A stretch of DNA of 64,000 bases from Sphingobium jiangsuense. GTDB taxonomy: Bacteria > Pseudomonadota > Alphaproteobacteria > Sphingomonadales > Sphingomonadaceae. Below, piece by piece: positions 24,028 to 32,235 of the stretch; position 1 is the stretch's first letter; each line of letters opens with the position of its first letter. The notes under the pieces are model-generated. The model was not told the origin of the DNA. It was given only the letters and a program-made list of their open reading frames with translations, and searched no databases. The stretch is from assembly GCF_014196495.1 (NCBI RefSeq), contig NZ_JACIDT010000001.1:1-64000 (forward strand). Direction: 5' to 3'. The position numbers were made by a program, and so were the translations under genes.

Positions 24028-24834
24028 ATGGGCATATTCAGGAAAATGCACGGCCTCGGCAATGATTTCGTGGTGATCGACACGCGGGAAAGCCCGGTCG
24101 AGATGACGGAGGCCCGCGCGCGCGCCATCGCCGACCGGCATACCGGCATAGGCTGCGATCAGTTGATCGTCATCGGCCCGTCGGATCGCGCCGACGTGTC
24201 GATGCGCATCTTCAACGCCGATGGCTCGGAGGTCGCGGCCTGCGGCAATGCGACGCGCTGCATCCCGCTGTTCGTCGGGCGGGACGTGCTGATCGAGACG
24301 CAGGCCGGTCTGCTCGACGCGAGCCTCACCGACACGGGCGCCAGCGTCGACATGGGCGCGCCGCGCTTCGATTGGGCGGCGATCCCGCTCGCCTATGCGA
24401 TGGACACGCTGGCGATGCCGGCCAGCTGGGAGGATTTGCCGCCGCCCTCCTGCGTCAATGTCGGCAACCCGCATGTGATCTTCTTCGTCGACGATCTGGA
24501 CGCGGTGGACACCGCCCGGCTCGGCGCGCTGATCGAGCAGGACCCGCTGTTCCCGGAGCGGGTGAACGTCAATTTCGCGCAGCTCCTCGATCCCCGCAAT
24601 ATCCGCCTGATCGTGTGGGAACGCGGGGCGGGCCTCACCCGCGCCTGCGGCACCGGCGCCTGCGCCACCGCCGTCGCCGCGATCCGGCGCGGGCTGGCGA
24701 CAGGCCCGGTGACGGTGACGCTGCCCGGCGGCGATCTCGTCATCGATTGGGCGCCGGGCGGCACCATCCGGATGACCGGACCCGCCACCTCCGTTTTCGC
24801 GGGCGAGGCCGACTGGGAAAGTTTCGATGTTTGA
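24028..24834 (+). CDS. dapF: Diaminopimelate epimerase
   Basis: This is a 268-aa PLP-independent epimerase converting LL- to meso-diaminopimelate for lysine and peptidoglycan. The active-site cysteines are in ACGNATRC and ACGTGACATAV. The N-terminus KMHGLGNDFVVID is classic. The start at 24028 is chosen from promoter geometry; no Shine-Dalgarno is visible. It stops 135 bp before mtaB, and the gap is filled by a remarkable inverted-repeat element. Confidence 0.96.
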   Translation: MGIFRKMHGLGNDFVVIDTRESPVEMTEARARAIADRHTGIGCDQLIVIGPSDRADVSMRIFNADGSEVAACGNATRCIPLFVGRDVLIETQAGLLDASLTDTGASVDMGAPRFDWAAIPLAYAMDTLAMPASWEDLPPPSCVNVGNPHVIFFVDDLDAVDTARLGALIEQDPLFPERVNVNFAQLLDPRNIRLIVWERGAGLTRACGTGACATAVAAIRRGLATGPVTVTLPGGDLVIDWAPGGTIRMTGPATSVFAGEADWESFDV

Positions 24835-24837
24835 ACG

Positions 24838-24956
24838 GCACCAGCCCGCTCCCCGTCAGTTTGAAACGAAACATCCGGGGGATGTTTCGTGGATACTGGC
24901 CGGCCTCCCAATAGGATACCATGTCTGGGTGGCCGGGTGGGGGAGCGGGCTGGTGC
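24838..24956. repeat. 119-bp element with 17-bp perfect inverted ends and two internal hairpins
   Basis: The outer arms 24838-24854 and 24940-24956 are exact inverted copies (GCACCAGCCCGCTCCCC and its complement). Inside, CGAAACATCC/GGATGTTTCG (24867-24889) forms a perfect 10-bp hairpin with a GGG loop. CCGGCCTCCCA/TGGGTGGCCGG (24900-24936) forms an 11-bp stem with one mismatch. The whole folds as a three-way junction. It fills almost exactly the dapF-mtaB gap. It is probably a mobile or REP-like extragenic element, which would also give a stable RNA structure if transcribed. Confidence 0.85.
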
Positions 24957-24969
24957 GGAACCCTGACTT

Positions 24970-26217
24970 ATGACCGACCCGACGCTCATCACCTTCGGCT
25001 GCCGCCTCAACATTGCGGAAAGCGAAGCGATGCGCGGCCTTGCGCAGGGGCAGGACGATCTCGTCATCGTCAACAGCTGCGCGGTGACGGGCGAGGCGGT
25101 GCGGCAGGCGCGGCAGGCGATCCGCCGCGCGAAGCGGGAGCGCCCGGACGCGCGCATCGTCGTCACCGGCTGCGCCGCGCAGACCGATCCCGCGATGTTC
25201 GCGGCGATGCCGGAGGTGGACAGCGTTCTGGGAAATCGGGAAAAGCTGAAAGCGGAAAGCTTCGCGCCCGAACCGCAGAAAGTGCGCGTCTCCGACATCA
25301 TGGGCGTGCGCGACACCGCGCCGCATCTCATCACCGCCTTTGCCGAGCGCGCCCGCGCCTTTGTCGAGGTGCAGAATGGCTGCGACCATCGCTGCACCTT
25401 CTGCATCATCCCCTATGGCCGGGGGAACAGCCGCTCCGTGCCCGCGGGCGCGGTGATCGACCGGGTGAAGGCGCTGGTGGACGAAGGCTATAAGGAAATC
25501 GTCCTCACCGGCGTCGACGTGACCAGCTATGGCGCGGACCTGCCCGGCGCGCCTACCCTTGGCAGCCTTGTCGAGCGCCTGCTGACCCATGTGCCGGACC
25601 TGCCGCGCCTGCGCCTCTCCTCGCTCGACAGCGTGGAGATAGACGACCGCCTCTTCGCGCTCGTCACGCAGGAAAAACGGGTAATGCCGCATCTGCACCT
25701 CTCGCTTCAGGCAGGCGACGACATGATCCTCAAGCGCATGAAGCGCCGCCACAGCCGCGCCGACGCCGTCCGCATGGTCGAGAGGCTGAAGGCGATCCGG
25801 CCGGAAATCAGCATCGGCGCCGACATCATCGCCGGTTTCCCGACCGAGACCGAAGCCATGTTCGCCAACAGCCTCTCGCTCGTCGCCGACTGCACCATCG
25901 TCCACGGCCATATCTTCCCCTACAGCCCGCGAGCAGGCACGCCCGCCGCGAAGATGCCACAAGTGGACAAGGCCGTCATCAAGGACCGCGCCGCCCGCCT
26001 GCGCGCGGCCTGCGCCGCCAACCGCGCCCGCTGGCTCGCCTCGCTGGTGGGGACGGAGCAGCAGGTGGTGGCCGAGGGCGACGGCTCCTGTGGCCATGCC
26101 GAGAATTTCGCGCCCGTCCGCCTGCCGCGCGTGCTGGAACGCGGAGAAATCGCCCGCGTCGCCATCAGCGGGGTTGAGAAAGACCGGCTGATCGCGCAAG
26201 AGGCCAGATATGAGTGA
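24970..26217 (+). CDS. mtaB: Radical SAM methylthiotransferase MtaB
   Basis: This is a 415-aa enzyme that converts t6A37 of tRNA to ms2t6A. The N-terminal UPF0004 domain has cysteines in FGCRLNIAESEAM, VNSCAVTGEA and VVTGCAAQ. The radical-SAM cluster is in CDHRCTFCIIPYGRGNSRSV. A C-terminal TRAM-like stretch follows about residue 360. MiaB/RimO relatives were considered; the short N-terminus and the QNGCDHRCTFCIIPYGRG form favour MtaB. It overlaps the ftsY start by 8 bp. Confidence 0.9.
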   Translation: MTDPTLITFGCRLNIAESEAMRGLAQGQDDLVIVNSCAVTGEAVRQARQAIRRAKRERPDARIVVTGCAAQTDPAMFAAMPEVDSVLGNREKLKAESFAPEPQKVRVSDIMGVRDTAPHLITAFAERARAFVEVQNGCDHRCTFCIIPYGRGNSRSVPAGAVIDRVKALVDEGYKEIVLTGVDVTSYGADLPGAPTLGSLVERLLTHVPDLPRLRLSSLDSVEIDDRLFALVTQEKRVMPHLHLSLQAGDDMILKRMKRRHSRADAVRMVERLKAIRPEISIGADIIAGFPTETEAMFANSLSLVADCTIVHGHIFPYSPRAGTPAAKMPQVDKAVIKDRAARLRAACAANRARWLASLVGTEQQVVAEGDGSCGHAENFAPVRLPRVLERGEIARVAISGVEKDRLIAQEARYE

Positions 26218-27145
26218 TTCCGCACCCAAGAGCTGGCGCGACAAGCTGTTCGGCGGCCTGAAGCGCACATCCGAGAAGCTGGGCACCAACCTCACCAGCG
26301 TCTTTACCAAGGCCGCGCTGGACGAGCAGACACTGGACGAGATCGAGGAGGCGCTGATCGTCTCCGACCTCGGCCCGGCGATGGCGCTGCGCATCCGCGA
26401 CCGGCTGGCCGAGGGCAAGTTCAACAAGGTGCTGACCGAGGAATATATCCGCGAGATCATCGCAGAGGAGATCGAGAAGGTACTGACCCCGGTGGCGCGG
26501 CCGCTGGAATTCAGGGCCGCGCGGCCGCAGGTGATCCTCGTCATCGGCGTCAACGGATCGGGCAAGACGACGACCATCGCCAAGCTCGCCAAGCGCTTTC
26601 AGGAACAGGGCCGCTCGGTCATGCTGGCGGCGGGCGATACCTTCCGCGCCGCCGCGATCGGGCAATTGAAGGTCTGGGCGGAACGCATCGGCGTCCCCAT
26701 CGTCGCGGGCAAGGAAGGCGGCGATGCGGCCGGTCTCGCCTTCGAGGCGGTTCGCCAAGCGACCGAGCAGAATATCGATATCCTGATCGTCGATACGGCG
26801 GGCCGCCTCCAGAACCGCAGCGAGCTGATGGACGAGCTGGCGAAAATCCGCCGCGTGCTCGGCCGCCTCGACCCGGCCAGCCCGCATGACGTGGTGCTGG
26901 TGCTCGACGCCACCACCGGCAACAACGCGCTGTCCCAGATCGAGGTTTTCAAGGAGGTCGCGCAGGTGACGGGCCTCGTGATGACCAAGCTCGACGGCAC
27001 CGCGCGCGGCGGCATGCTGGTCGCCGCGGCGGAGAAATACGGCCTGCCCATCCATGCGATCGGCGTGGGCGAGACGATCGACGACCTGCGCCCGTTCGAC
27101 CCGGCCGACATGGCGAAGGCGATCGCGGGGAGCGCCTATGCCTGA
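26210..27145 (+). CDS. ftsY: Signal recognition particle receptor FtsY
   Basis: This is a 311-aa SRP receptor GTPase. The NG domain shows GVNGSGKTTTIAKLAKRF, DTFRAAAIGQL, DTAGRLQNRSELMDELAKI and TKLDGTARGGM. The acidic A domain found in enterobacterial FtsY is absent, leaving a short basic N-terminus as in most alphaproteobacteria. It docks SRP-ribosome complexes at the inner membrane. The stop overlaps the next gene by 8 bp. Confidence 0.97.
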   Translation: MSDSAPKSWRDKLFGGLKRTSEKLGTNLTSVFTKAALDEQTLDEIEEALIVSDLGPAMALRIRDRLAEGKFNKVLTEEYIREIIAEEIEKVLTPVARPLEFRAARPQVILVIGVNGSGKTTTIAKLAKRFQEQGRSVMLAAGDTFRAAAIGQLKVWAERIGVPIVAGKEGGDAAGLAFEAVRQATEQNIDILIVDTAGRLQNRSELMDELAKIRRVLGRLDPASPHDVVLVLDATTGNNALSQIEVFKEVAQVTGLVMTKLDGTARGGMLVAAAEKYGLPIHAIGVGETIDDLRPFDPADMAKAIAGSAYA

Positions 27146-27779
27146 CGCCGCCCCCCCTTCCGCGCCCGCCGGCAAGCCCGCGCATAGCGGCAATCTCAGC
27201 CTCGCGCTCGATTTCGGGCCGCTGCTGATATTCTTCGTCGCCTATAAATTCTGGGGAATGATCGTCGGCACGGGCGCCTTCATGGCCGCCATCGCCATCG
27301 CGGTGGTGGTGTCGAAGGTGAAGCTGGGCCGCGTGTCGCCTATGCTGTGGCTGTCGGCGGTGCTGATCCTGTTCTTCGGCAGCCTCACCATCTATTTCCA
27401 CGACGAGCGTTTCATCCAGATCAAGCCGACGATCATCTACGGCTTTTTCGCCGCGATGCTGCTCATCGGCCTCGCGCGCGGCAAGCCGCTGCTCAAATAT
27501 CTGCTGCAGGCGGCCTATGACGGGTTGAGCGAGGAAGGCTGGCGCAAGCTGTCGCGCAACTGGGCGATCTTCTTCATCGCCATGGCGGTGGCGAACGAGA
27601 TCATGCGCGCGGCGCTGAGCTTCGACACCTGGCTGGCGGTGAAGGTGTGGGGGGTGACGATCGTGTCCTTCCTCTTCGCCGCCGCCAACATCCCGATGCT
27701 GATGAAATATGGGCTGAAGCTCGACAAGGGCGAAACGGTCGAGGAAGCCGCCGCGCAAGGCGACCCGCCGCAGGGGTAA
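27138..27779 (+). CDS. yciB: Inner-membrane septation protein A (YciB)
   Basis: This is a 213-aa membrane protein with about five hydrophobic segments (LDFGPLLIFFVAYKFWGMIV; AFMAAIAIAVVVSKVKLG; MLWLSAVLILFFGSLTIYFH; IYGFFAAMLLIGLARG; WAIFFIAMAVANEIMRAALS). This is the YciB/IspZ family linked to septation and cell-envelope integrity. It is coupled to ftsY by an 8-bp overlap, an arrangement common in alphaproteobacteria. Confidence 0.93.
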   Translation: MPDAAPPSAPAGKPAHSGNLSLALDFGPLLIFFVAYKFWGMIVGTGAFMAAIAIAVVVSKVKLGRVSPMLWLSAVLILFFGSLTIYFHDERFIQIKPTIIYGFFAAMLLIGLARGKPLLKYLLQAAYDGLSEEGWRKLSRNWAIFFIAMAVANEIMRAALSFDTWLAVKVWGVTIVSFLFAAANIPMLMKYGLKLDKGETVEEAAAQGDPPQG

Positions 27780-27805
27780 GGGCCGCCAGGTTCCGAGTCC
27801 CGATT

Positions 27806-28236
27806 TCAAGCGGCGTTGGCGACCGCCGCACCGATGCCCCGCCATCCGACGGGCGCGCGCGGATAAAGCTCCTCATTCTCGCGCCGGATGCGGTCGGTCA
27901 GCGCGTTCAGCAGCCGCTGCGTATCCTCGCGGAAGATCGCCCATGGCGCGCGATACCCTGATCGGTCCAGCGGCGGAGATAGGCGGTGAACTCCTTCGCC
28001 AGCCCGCCCATCTCGCCCCGGAACCGTTCCGCCACCGGCATTGCCGGGCCAGCCTGGGCGATCATCGCCGGGTAGAGATAGCGATCCTCCACCGACAGAT
28101 GGGCGATCAGCAGTCGCGCCAGCCGCCAGCGCAGCGCGGCGACCTTTTGCGGCTGTTCCCGCGCGATCACGGCCAGCAGCTGATGGGCCAGTTCCGCCAG
28201 TTCATTATGTTGCGCGCGCAGTGCGTCGATATCCAC
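27806..28236 (-). pseudogene. Hemerythrin/HHE-domain protein, frameshifted
   Basis: The frame from GTG 28236 (GGGGA upstream) encodes MDIDALRAQHNELAELAHQL and HLSVEDRYLYPAM, which are the first HHE helices. It then leaves the expected sequence near 27945 and stops at 27907. Shifting by one base there continues a sensible protein (WAIFREDTQRLLNALTDRIR then RENEELYPRAPVGW) to a stop at 27806. The last metal-binding helix is in this second frame. One missing base explains both halves. It may be a real inactivation or a sequencing error. The intact protein would bind iron or oxygen/NO and serve in stress response. Confidence 0.75.
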
Positions 28237-28359
28237 CGATAGTCCCCATGATCCTTGCCAGCAGGGAGATAACGGAATGAATCCTAATATTTATTTTCGC
28301 CAAGGCGGGAAATGGCAGGCCGTCACGCCCCTGCGCGCCCCGCCCCCGCGTCACAAAGG

Positions 28360-28569
28360 TCAATCCTCGCTGCCGACCACGGCGCGAATCTTGTCGCGCA
28401 CCGCCTTGATCCGCTCCGCCGCTTCCGAGAAGGTCGCCACGTCGGTGCGGCTGCCATTGGCGCGCGCGTCGCGGACCGATTCCTCATAGCCTTCCAGATC
28501 GGCCTCCAGCGCGTCGATCAGGATTTCCGCCTCGTCCGCCGTGAAGGTGAAGCTGTAGCTGTCGTTCAT
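28360..28569 (-). CDS. Small conserved hypothetical protein (69 aa)
   Basis: The protein is acidic and helical (FTFTADEAEILIDALEADLE, then EGYEESVRDARANGSRTDVA), with no membrane segment. GGAAGG precedes the ATG by several bases. It looks real by codon usage, but I know no function. It lies between the hemerythrin remnant and sodB on the same strand, 79 bp downstream of sodB, and might share its transcript. Confidence 0.7.
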   Translation of the reverse strand: MNDSYSFTFTADEAEILIDALEADLEGYEESVRDARANGSRTDVATFSEAAERIKAVRDKIRAVVGSED

Positions 28570-28648
28570 GAGACTTTCCTTCCAATGAGGAAGGCCGCCC
28601 CCTGCGGAAGCGGCCTTGCCATGATGATCCGTGTCGGCCTGAAGGCGA

Positions 28649-29263
28649 TCAGGCGGGCTGATCGGCGCGCGAAACGCCCTGGCCGTCCAGATTCTGCGAC
28701 ACGAAATCCCAGTTCACCGCATTCTTCAGCAGCATTTCCGCATAGGTCGGGCGCGCGTTGCGGTAATCGATATAATAGGCATGCTCCCACACGTCGAAGA
28801 TGAAGAGCGGCTGCACGCCGTCATGGGCGACCGGCGTGTCGGCGTCGTGGTAGGAGGTCACCTCCAGCTTGCCGTCCTTAAGGTTCAGCGCGGCCCAGCC
28901 GCTGGCGAAATGGCCGACGGCCTCGGCCTGCAGCTTCTTGATCAGTTCGTCGGTGCTGCCGAAGGCCTCGTCGATCTTCGCCTGCAATTCGGCGCTCGGC
29001 GTGGTCGGCGTGGGCGACAGGCACTGCCAGTAGAAGCTGTGGTTCCAGATCTGGCCGACCTGGTTGAACAGGCCGCCCTTGGAGGAGCGGATCAGCTCGA
29101 CCAGCGACTTGCCCTGCAACGCCGGGTCGGCCGCCACCAGTTCGTTCGCCTTCACCACATAGGCGTTGTGATGCTTGCCGTGATGATAGTCGAAGGTCTC
29201 GACCGAGATCAGGTCGCCAAAGGCGTCCTTGGCATAGGGAAGGGCGGGAAGTTCAAAAGCCAT
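28649..29263 (-). CDS. sodB: Superoxide dismutase [Fe]
   Basis: This is a 204-aa cytoplasmic enzyme that dismutates superoxide. It has FDYHHGKHHNAYV (first His ligands), IWNHSFYWQCLSP (His), and FDVWEHAYYIDYRNARPTY (Asp and His ligands). The AYYIDYRNARPTY form with a glutamine in the N-terminal half is typical of Fe rather than Mn enzymes. The ATG at 29263 has GGAG upstream; the longer in-frame ORF is rejected. Confidence 0.95.
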   Translation of the reverse strand: MAFELPALPYAKDAFGDLISVETFDYHHGKHHNAYVVKANELVAADPALQGKSLVELIRSSKGGLFNQVGQIWNHSFYWQCLSPTPTTPSAELQAKIDEAFGSTDELIKKLQAEAVGHFASGWAALNLKDGKLEVTSYHDADTPVAHDGVQPLFIFDVWEHAYYIDYRNARPTYAEMLLKNAVNWDFVSQNLDGQGVSRADQPA

Positions 29264-29424
29264 GTGACGTTCTCCTCTTTTTTCCGTGCATCCCCCCGCC
29301 AACGCGGGAGAGGACGCAAGGTTCAAGACTCTTATGCCCCTGCGTAATCGACATGCTCAGGCTAATTTGCAAGCCGCAATTGGGCAAAGTTTTCGTTTAC
29401 TGTGATCGAGTACGGCTATGGCGA

Positions 29425-30459
29425 TCAGCCCAGCCCATATTTGCGCATGCAATGGCGCAACTGGTCGTAGCTCAGGCCCAGCGCCTTCGCCGTCGCGCGC
29501 TGGTTGTGGCGATGGCGGGCCAGCGCCTGCTCGATGAGGCCGCGCTCATAGGCGGCGACCGCCGCGCGCACCCCCCCGGACGGGAGGGCGGCGGGCGACT
29601 CGGCGGTGGGCGGGGCGTCGGGCGCGGACTTGGCCGACGACGGGGACGGGGACGGGGCCTGCGCACTCCCCTTCCCTCCGGCGGGCGCCCAGGGGGAGGC
29701 GAAGGGATCGAGCGCGATCGCGCCGACCGGCCGCTCCTCGTCGGGCCAGCGATAGACGGCGCGTTCCACCACATTGCGCAATTCGCGGACATTGCCCGGC
29801 CAGTCATGCGCCTCCAGCAGCGCCATCATCTCCACCGAAAAGCCGGGCCAGCCCTGCCAGCCCAGTTCCGCCGCCATGCGCCGCCCGAAATGCTCGGTCA
29901 GCACCGCGACATCCCCGTCGCGTGCGCGCAGCGGCGGCAGCGTAATGACCTCGAACGACAGCCGGTCGAGCAGGTCGGCGCGAAAGCGCTGCGCGGCGGC
30001 GGCGCGCGGCAGATTCTCGTTGGTCGCGCCGACGATCCGCACATCGACCGAAATCGGCCGCGACGCGCCGATGCGCGTCACCTCGCCATATTCGACCACG
30101 CGCAGCAGCCTTTCCTGCGCCGCCATCGACAGCGTGCCCAGTTCGTCGAGGAACAGCGTGCCGCCGTCCGCTTCCTCAAATCGTCCCGCCCGCGCCCGCG
30201 TCGCGCCGGTGAAGGCGCCCGCCTCATGACCGAACAGCTCCGCCTCGATCAGCGTTTCGGGCAGCGCCGCACAGTTCATCGTCACCAGCGGCCGGTCCCA
30301 GCGGTGGGACAGATGGTGCAGCCGCTGCGCGATCAGTTCCTTGCCGGTGCCGCGCTCGCCGATCACCAGCACCGGCCGGTCGAGCATCGCCGCCCGCCCA
30401 GCCTGTTCTATCGCATCCAGAAAGGGAAGGGACTGGCCGATGAAGGAAGGTCGATCCAT
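29425..30459 (-). CDS. pspF: Phage shock operon activator PspF
   Basis: This is a 344-aa sigma-54 enhancer-binding AAA+ protein without a receiver domain. The Walker A is GERGTGKELIA, the sigma-54 loop GAFTGATRARAGRFEEA, Walker B LFLDELGTL, and the C-terminal Fis-type HTH RHRHNQRATAKALGLSYDQL. Residues about 240-290 carry an Ala/Pro/Ser-rich linker that is unusually long. It is transcribed divergently from the psp genes, whose promoter has a sigma-54 signature. In E. coli PspA holds PspF inactive until membrane stress. Confidence 0.94.
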   Translation of the reverse strand: MDRPSFIGQSLPFLDAIEQAGRAAMLDRPVLVIGERGTGKELIAQRLHHLSHRWDRPLVTMNCAALPETLIEAELFGHEAGAFTGATRARAGRFEEADGGTLFLDELGTLSMAAQERLLRVVEYGEVTRIGASRPISVDVRIVGATNENLPRAAAAQRFRADLLDRLSFEVITLPPLRARDGDVAVLTEHFGRRMAAELGWQGWPGFSVEMMALLEAHDWPGNVRELRNVVERAVYRWPDEERPVGAIALDPFASPWAPAGGKGSAQAPSPSPSSAKSAPDAPPTAESPAALPSGGVRAAVAAYERGLIEQALARHRHNQRATAKALGLSYDQLRHCMRKYGLG

Positions 30460-30561
30460 AATGCCGAATATTGGCATTTTTCGCCAACTATTGGCAAATA
30501 TTATTTCCCTGTTTTCCGCCTCACCGACCGAAAATGGCGGAAATCCGCCGCTTCCTGAAAT
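30460..30561. promoter_or_regulatory. Region between pspF and psp promoter, likely PspF enhancer sites
   Basis: The stretch from 30468 holds AT-rich repeats of TTGGCA/TTGGCAA (AATATTGGCATTTTTCGCCA, then ACTATTGGCAAATATTATT). They lie 60-100 bp before the -24/-12 element, the right distance for enhancer binding, and also adjoin pspF, which allows autoregulation. PspF binding is inferred. Confidence 0.5.
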
Positions 30562-30577
30562 TGGCACGCCTCATGCA
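30562..30577 (+). promoter_or_regulatory. Sigma-54 promoter of the psp operon
   Basis: TGGCACG (30562-30568), CCTC, ATGCA (30573-30577) match the -24/-12 consensus TGGCACG-N4-TTGCA with one mismatch and the exact 10-bp GG-to-GC spacing. It lies 65 bp upstream of the first gene and downstream of the divergent pspF. Confidence 0.85.
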
Positions 30578-30641
30578 ACTTCATGGGCATGACCCGTGGC
30601 GGAACGCAGCGGGTCGAAAATTCAGGATCAGGGGAAGACAG

Positions 30642-31118
30642 ATGAGCACCACCAGCATTTTCCACAACACCGGCCGCCACCTCGTCGCGAGTGCGCTGGC
30701 CCTCTCGCTTGGCCTCGGCCTCGCCGGCGCCGCGCAGGCCAGGGACGATGGCGCCGATTTCCGCGCCCGCGTCGAAAAGGGCATCGACCGCACGATGCGG
30801 CTGCCCAATGCGCCCGACGAGCGCCGCCGCGATGTCGTCACCGTTGCCGTCACCCTCGACCCCGCCGGGAAGATACTGGCCACCGATATCGTGCAATCGG
30901 CCGGCTGGAAGGATTTCGACCAGGAAGCGCTGCGCACCGCGCGCGCCATTGCCTACCCCGCTCCCGGCCGCACCGTCACCGTCGCGATGGTGCTCGGCTT
31001 CAACCGCACGGTGACCGCCGACATGCAGAAGAAGGCGGAGCGCAAGGTCCTGGCCTGGCGCGAGGAACAGCGCGTGATGCTCGCCAACAAGACCGGTGCC
31101 CGGCAACCCGACAGCTGA
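30642..31118 (+). CDS. Secreted TonB C-terminal-like protein, first gene of the psp transcript
   Basis: This is a 158-aa protein. Residues 1-about 35 are a signal peptide (LVASALALSLGLGLAGAAQA). The mature part has VVTVAVTLDPAGKILATDIV, then GWKDFDQEALRTARAIAYPA, the beta-alpha-beta layout of TonB C-terminal domains. It lacks a TonB transmembrane anchor and Pro-rich span. It lies between the sigma-54 promoter and pspA, followed by a strong hairpin. It is not part of the classical Psp system; a periplasmic role in envelope stress is my inference. Confidence 0.75.
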   Translation: MSTTSIFHNTGRHLVASALALSLGLGLAGAAQARDDGADFRARVEKGIDRTMRLPNAPDERRRDVVTVAVTLDPAGKILATDIVQSAGWKDFDQEALRTARAIAYPAPGRTVTVAMVLGFNRTVTADMQKKAERKVLAWREEQRVMLANKTGARQPDS

Positions 31119-31126
31119 GCATCGCC

Positions 31127-31169
31127 GCCGGGGCGGAGGGTATAACCGTCCCTTGCGCTCCGCCCCGGC
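31127..31169 (+). repeat. 12-bp hairpin between the TonB-like gene and pspA
   Basis: GCCGGGGCGGAG and CTCCGCCCCGGC are exact inverted copies around a 19-nt loop. No T-run follows. It may cap or attenuate the upstream transcript, setting different levels for the TonB-like protein and PspA. Confidence 0.7.
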
Positions 31170-31207
31170 AAACGGGATTATAGAGACGTTGAAGGAGTGA
31201 ACCGACC

Positions 31208-31927
31208 ATGGGTATTTTTTCCCGCACCCGCGACATCATCGCCGCCAATGTGACCGACATGCTCGATCGCGCGGAAGACCCGGCGAAGATGATCCGCATG
31301 ATCATCCTCGAAATGGAGGAAACCCTCGTGGAGGTGCGGGCCTCCGCCGCGCGCACCATCGCCGACCAGAAGGAGATGCGCCGTGCCATCGCCAAGCTGG
31401 AGGTGGCGCAGGCGGGCTGGACCGAAAAGGCCGCGCTCGCGCTGTCGAAGGACCGCGAGGATCTGGCCAAGGCCGCGCTGGTCGAGAAGCAGAAGGCCGC
31501 CGACATGGCCGCGCAGCTGGCAGGCGAGATCGCCGAGCTGGACGAGGCGCTGACCGCCGCCGAGGACGATATCTCCAAGCTGCAGATGAAGTTGCAGGAG
31601 GCGCGCGCGCGGCAGAACAGCCTCGTCAAGCGCATGGAAGGCGCGCAGAACCGCATCCGCCTGCGCGAAATGTATGCGGGCGAGCGCACCCGCGAGGCCT
31701 TTGCCCGGTTCGAGCTGCTCGAACGCCGGGTCGACCTGGCCGAGGGCCATGCCGAGTCGCTCAGCTTGGGCGCCCGGCCCAGGACGCTGGAGGAGGAGAT
31801 CGCCGAGTTGCGCATGAACGACAAGGTCGAGGCGGAACTGGCCGCGCTGAAGGCCCGTTCCTCCGGCACGGCGGACGCCCCGGCGGCCCCTGCGCCGCAG
31901 GATGGCGCCGACAGGACGGAAGGCTGA
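31208..31927 (+). CDS. pspA: Phage shock protein PspA
   Basis: This is a 239-aa peripheral membrane protein of the PspA/IM30/ESCRT-III family. MGIFSRTRDIIAANVTDMLD is the conserved N-terminal helix, followed by MIRMIILEMEETLVEVRASA and long coiled-coil helices to about residue 215. It binds stressed inner membrane and inhibits PspF. GAAGGAG precedes the ATG. The last about 25 residues are a Pro/Ala-rich tail not found in E. coli PspA. Confidence 0.95.
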   Translation: MGIFSRTRDIIAANVTDMLDRAEDPAKMIRMIILEMEETLVEVRASAARTIADQKEMRRAIAKLEVAQAGWTEKAALALSKDREDLAKAALVEKQKAADMAAQLAGEIAELDEALTAAEDDISKLQMKLQEARARQNSLVKRMEGAQNRIRLREMYAGERTREAFARFELLERRVDLAEGHAESLSLGARPRTLEEEIAELRMNDKVEAELAALKARSSGTADAPAAPAPQDGADRTEG

Positions 31928-31931
31928 TCCG

Positions 31932-32234
31932 ATGGAGGATTTCCTGCTTCCCGTCATCATCGTGGGGATGCTGTTCATCGGCCTGCCGTGGATCGTCCTC
32001 CACCACCTCACCAAATGGCGCGCCGCCTCCAGCCTCACCCGCGACGACGAGATGATGCTGGACGCGCTGCACGACACCGCCCGGCGGCTGGAGGAACGCC
32101 TCATCACCGTGGAGCGCATCATCGCCGCCGATTACCCGGACTTCAAAGGGCCCGACTTCACGCCGAGGCGCGCCCCGTCCCCGCTCGACGCCGGGCCGGA
32201 CGCCGACCCGAACACCTATCGCAGGAGCAACTGA
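31932..32234 (+). CDS. pspB: Phage shock protein PspB
   Basis: This is a 100-aa protein with one N-terminal membrane helix (FLLPVIIVGMLFIGLPWIVL), then a leucine-rich amphipathic coil (DDEMMLDALHDTARRLEERL and ITVERIIAAD), as in PspB. The start at 31932 has GGAAGG upstream. PspB with PspC senses envelope stress and binds PspA. The C-terminal about 30 residues are Pro-rich and extra. It ends one base before pspC. Confidence 0.92.
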   Translation: MEDFLLPVIIVGMLFIGLPWIVLHHLTKWRAASSLTRDDEMMLDALHDTARRLEERLITVERIIAADYPDFKGPDFTPRRAPSPLDAGPDADPNTYRRSN

Positions 32235-32235
32235 C

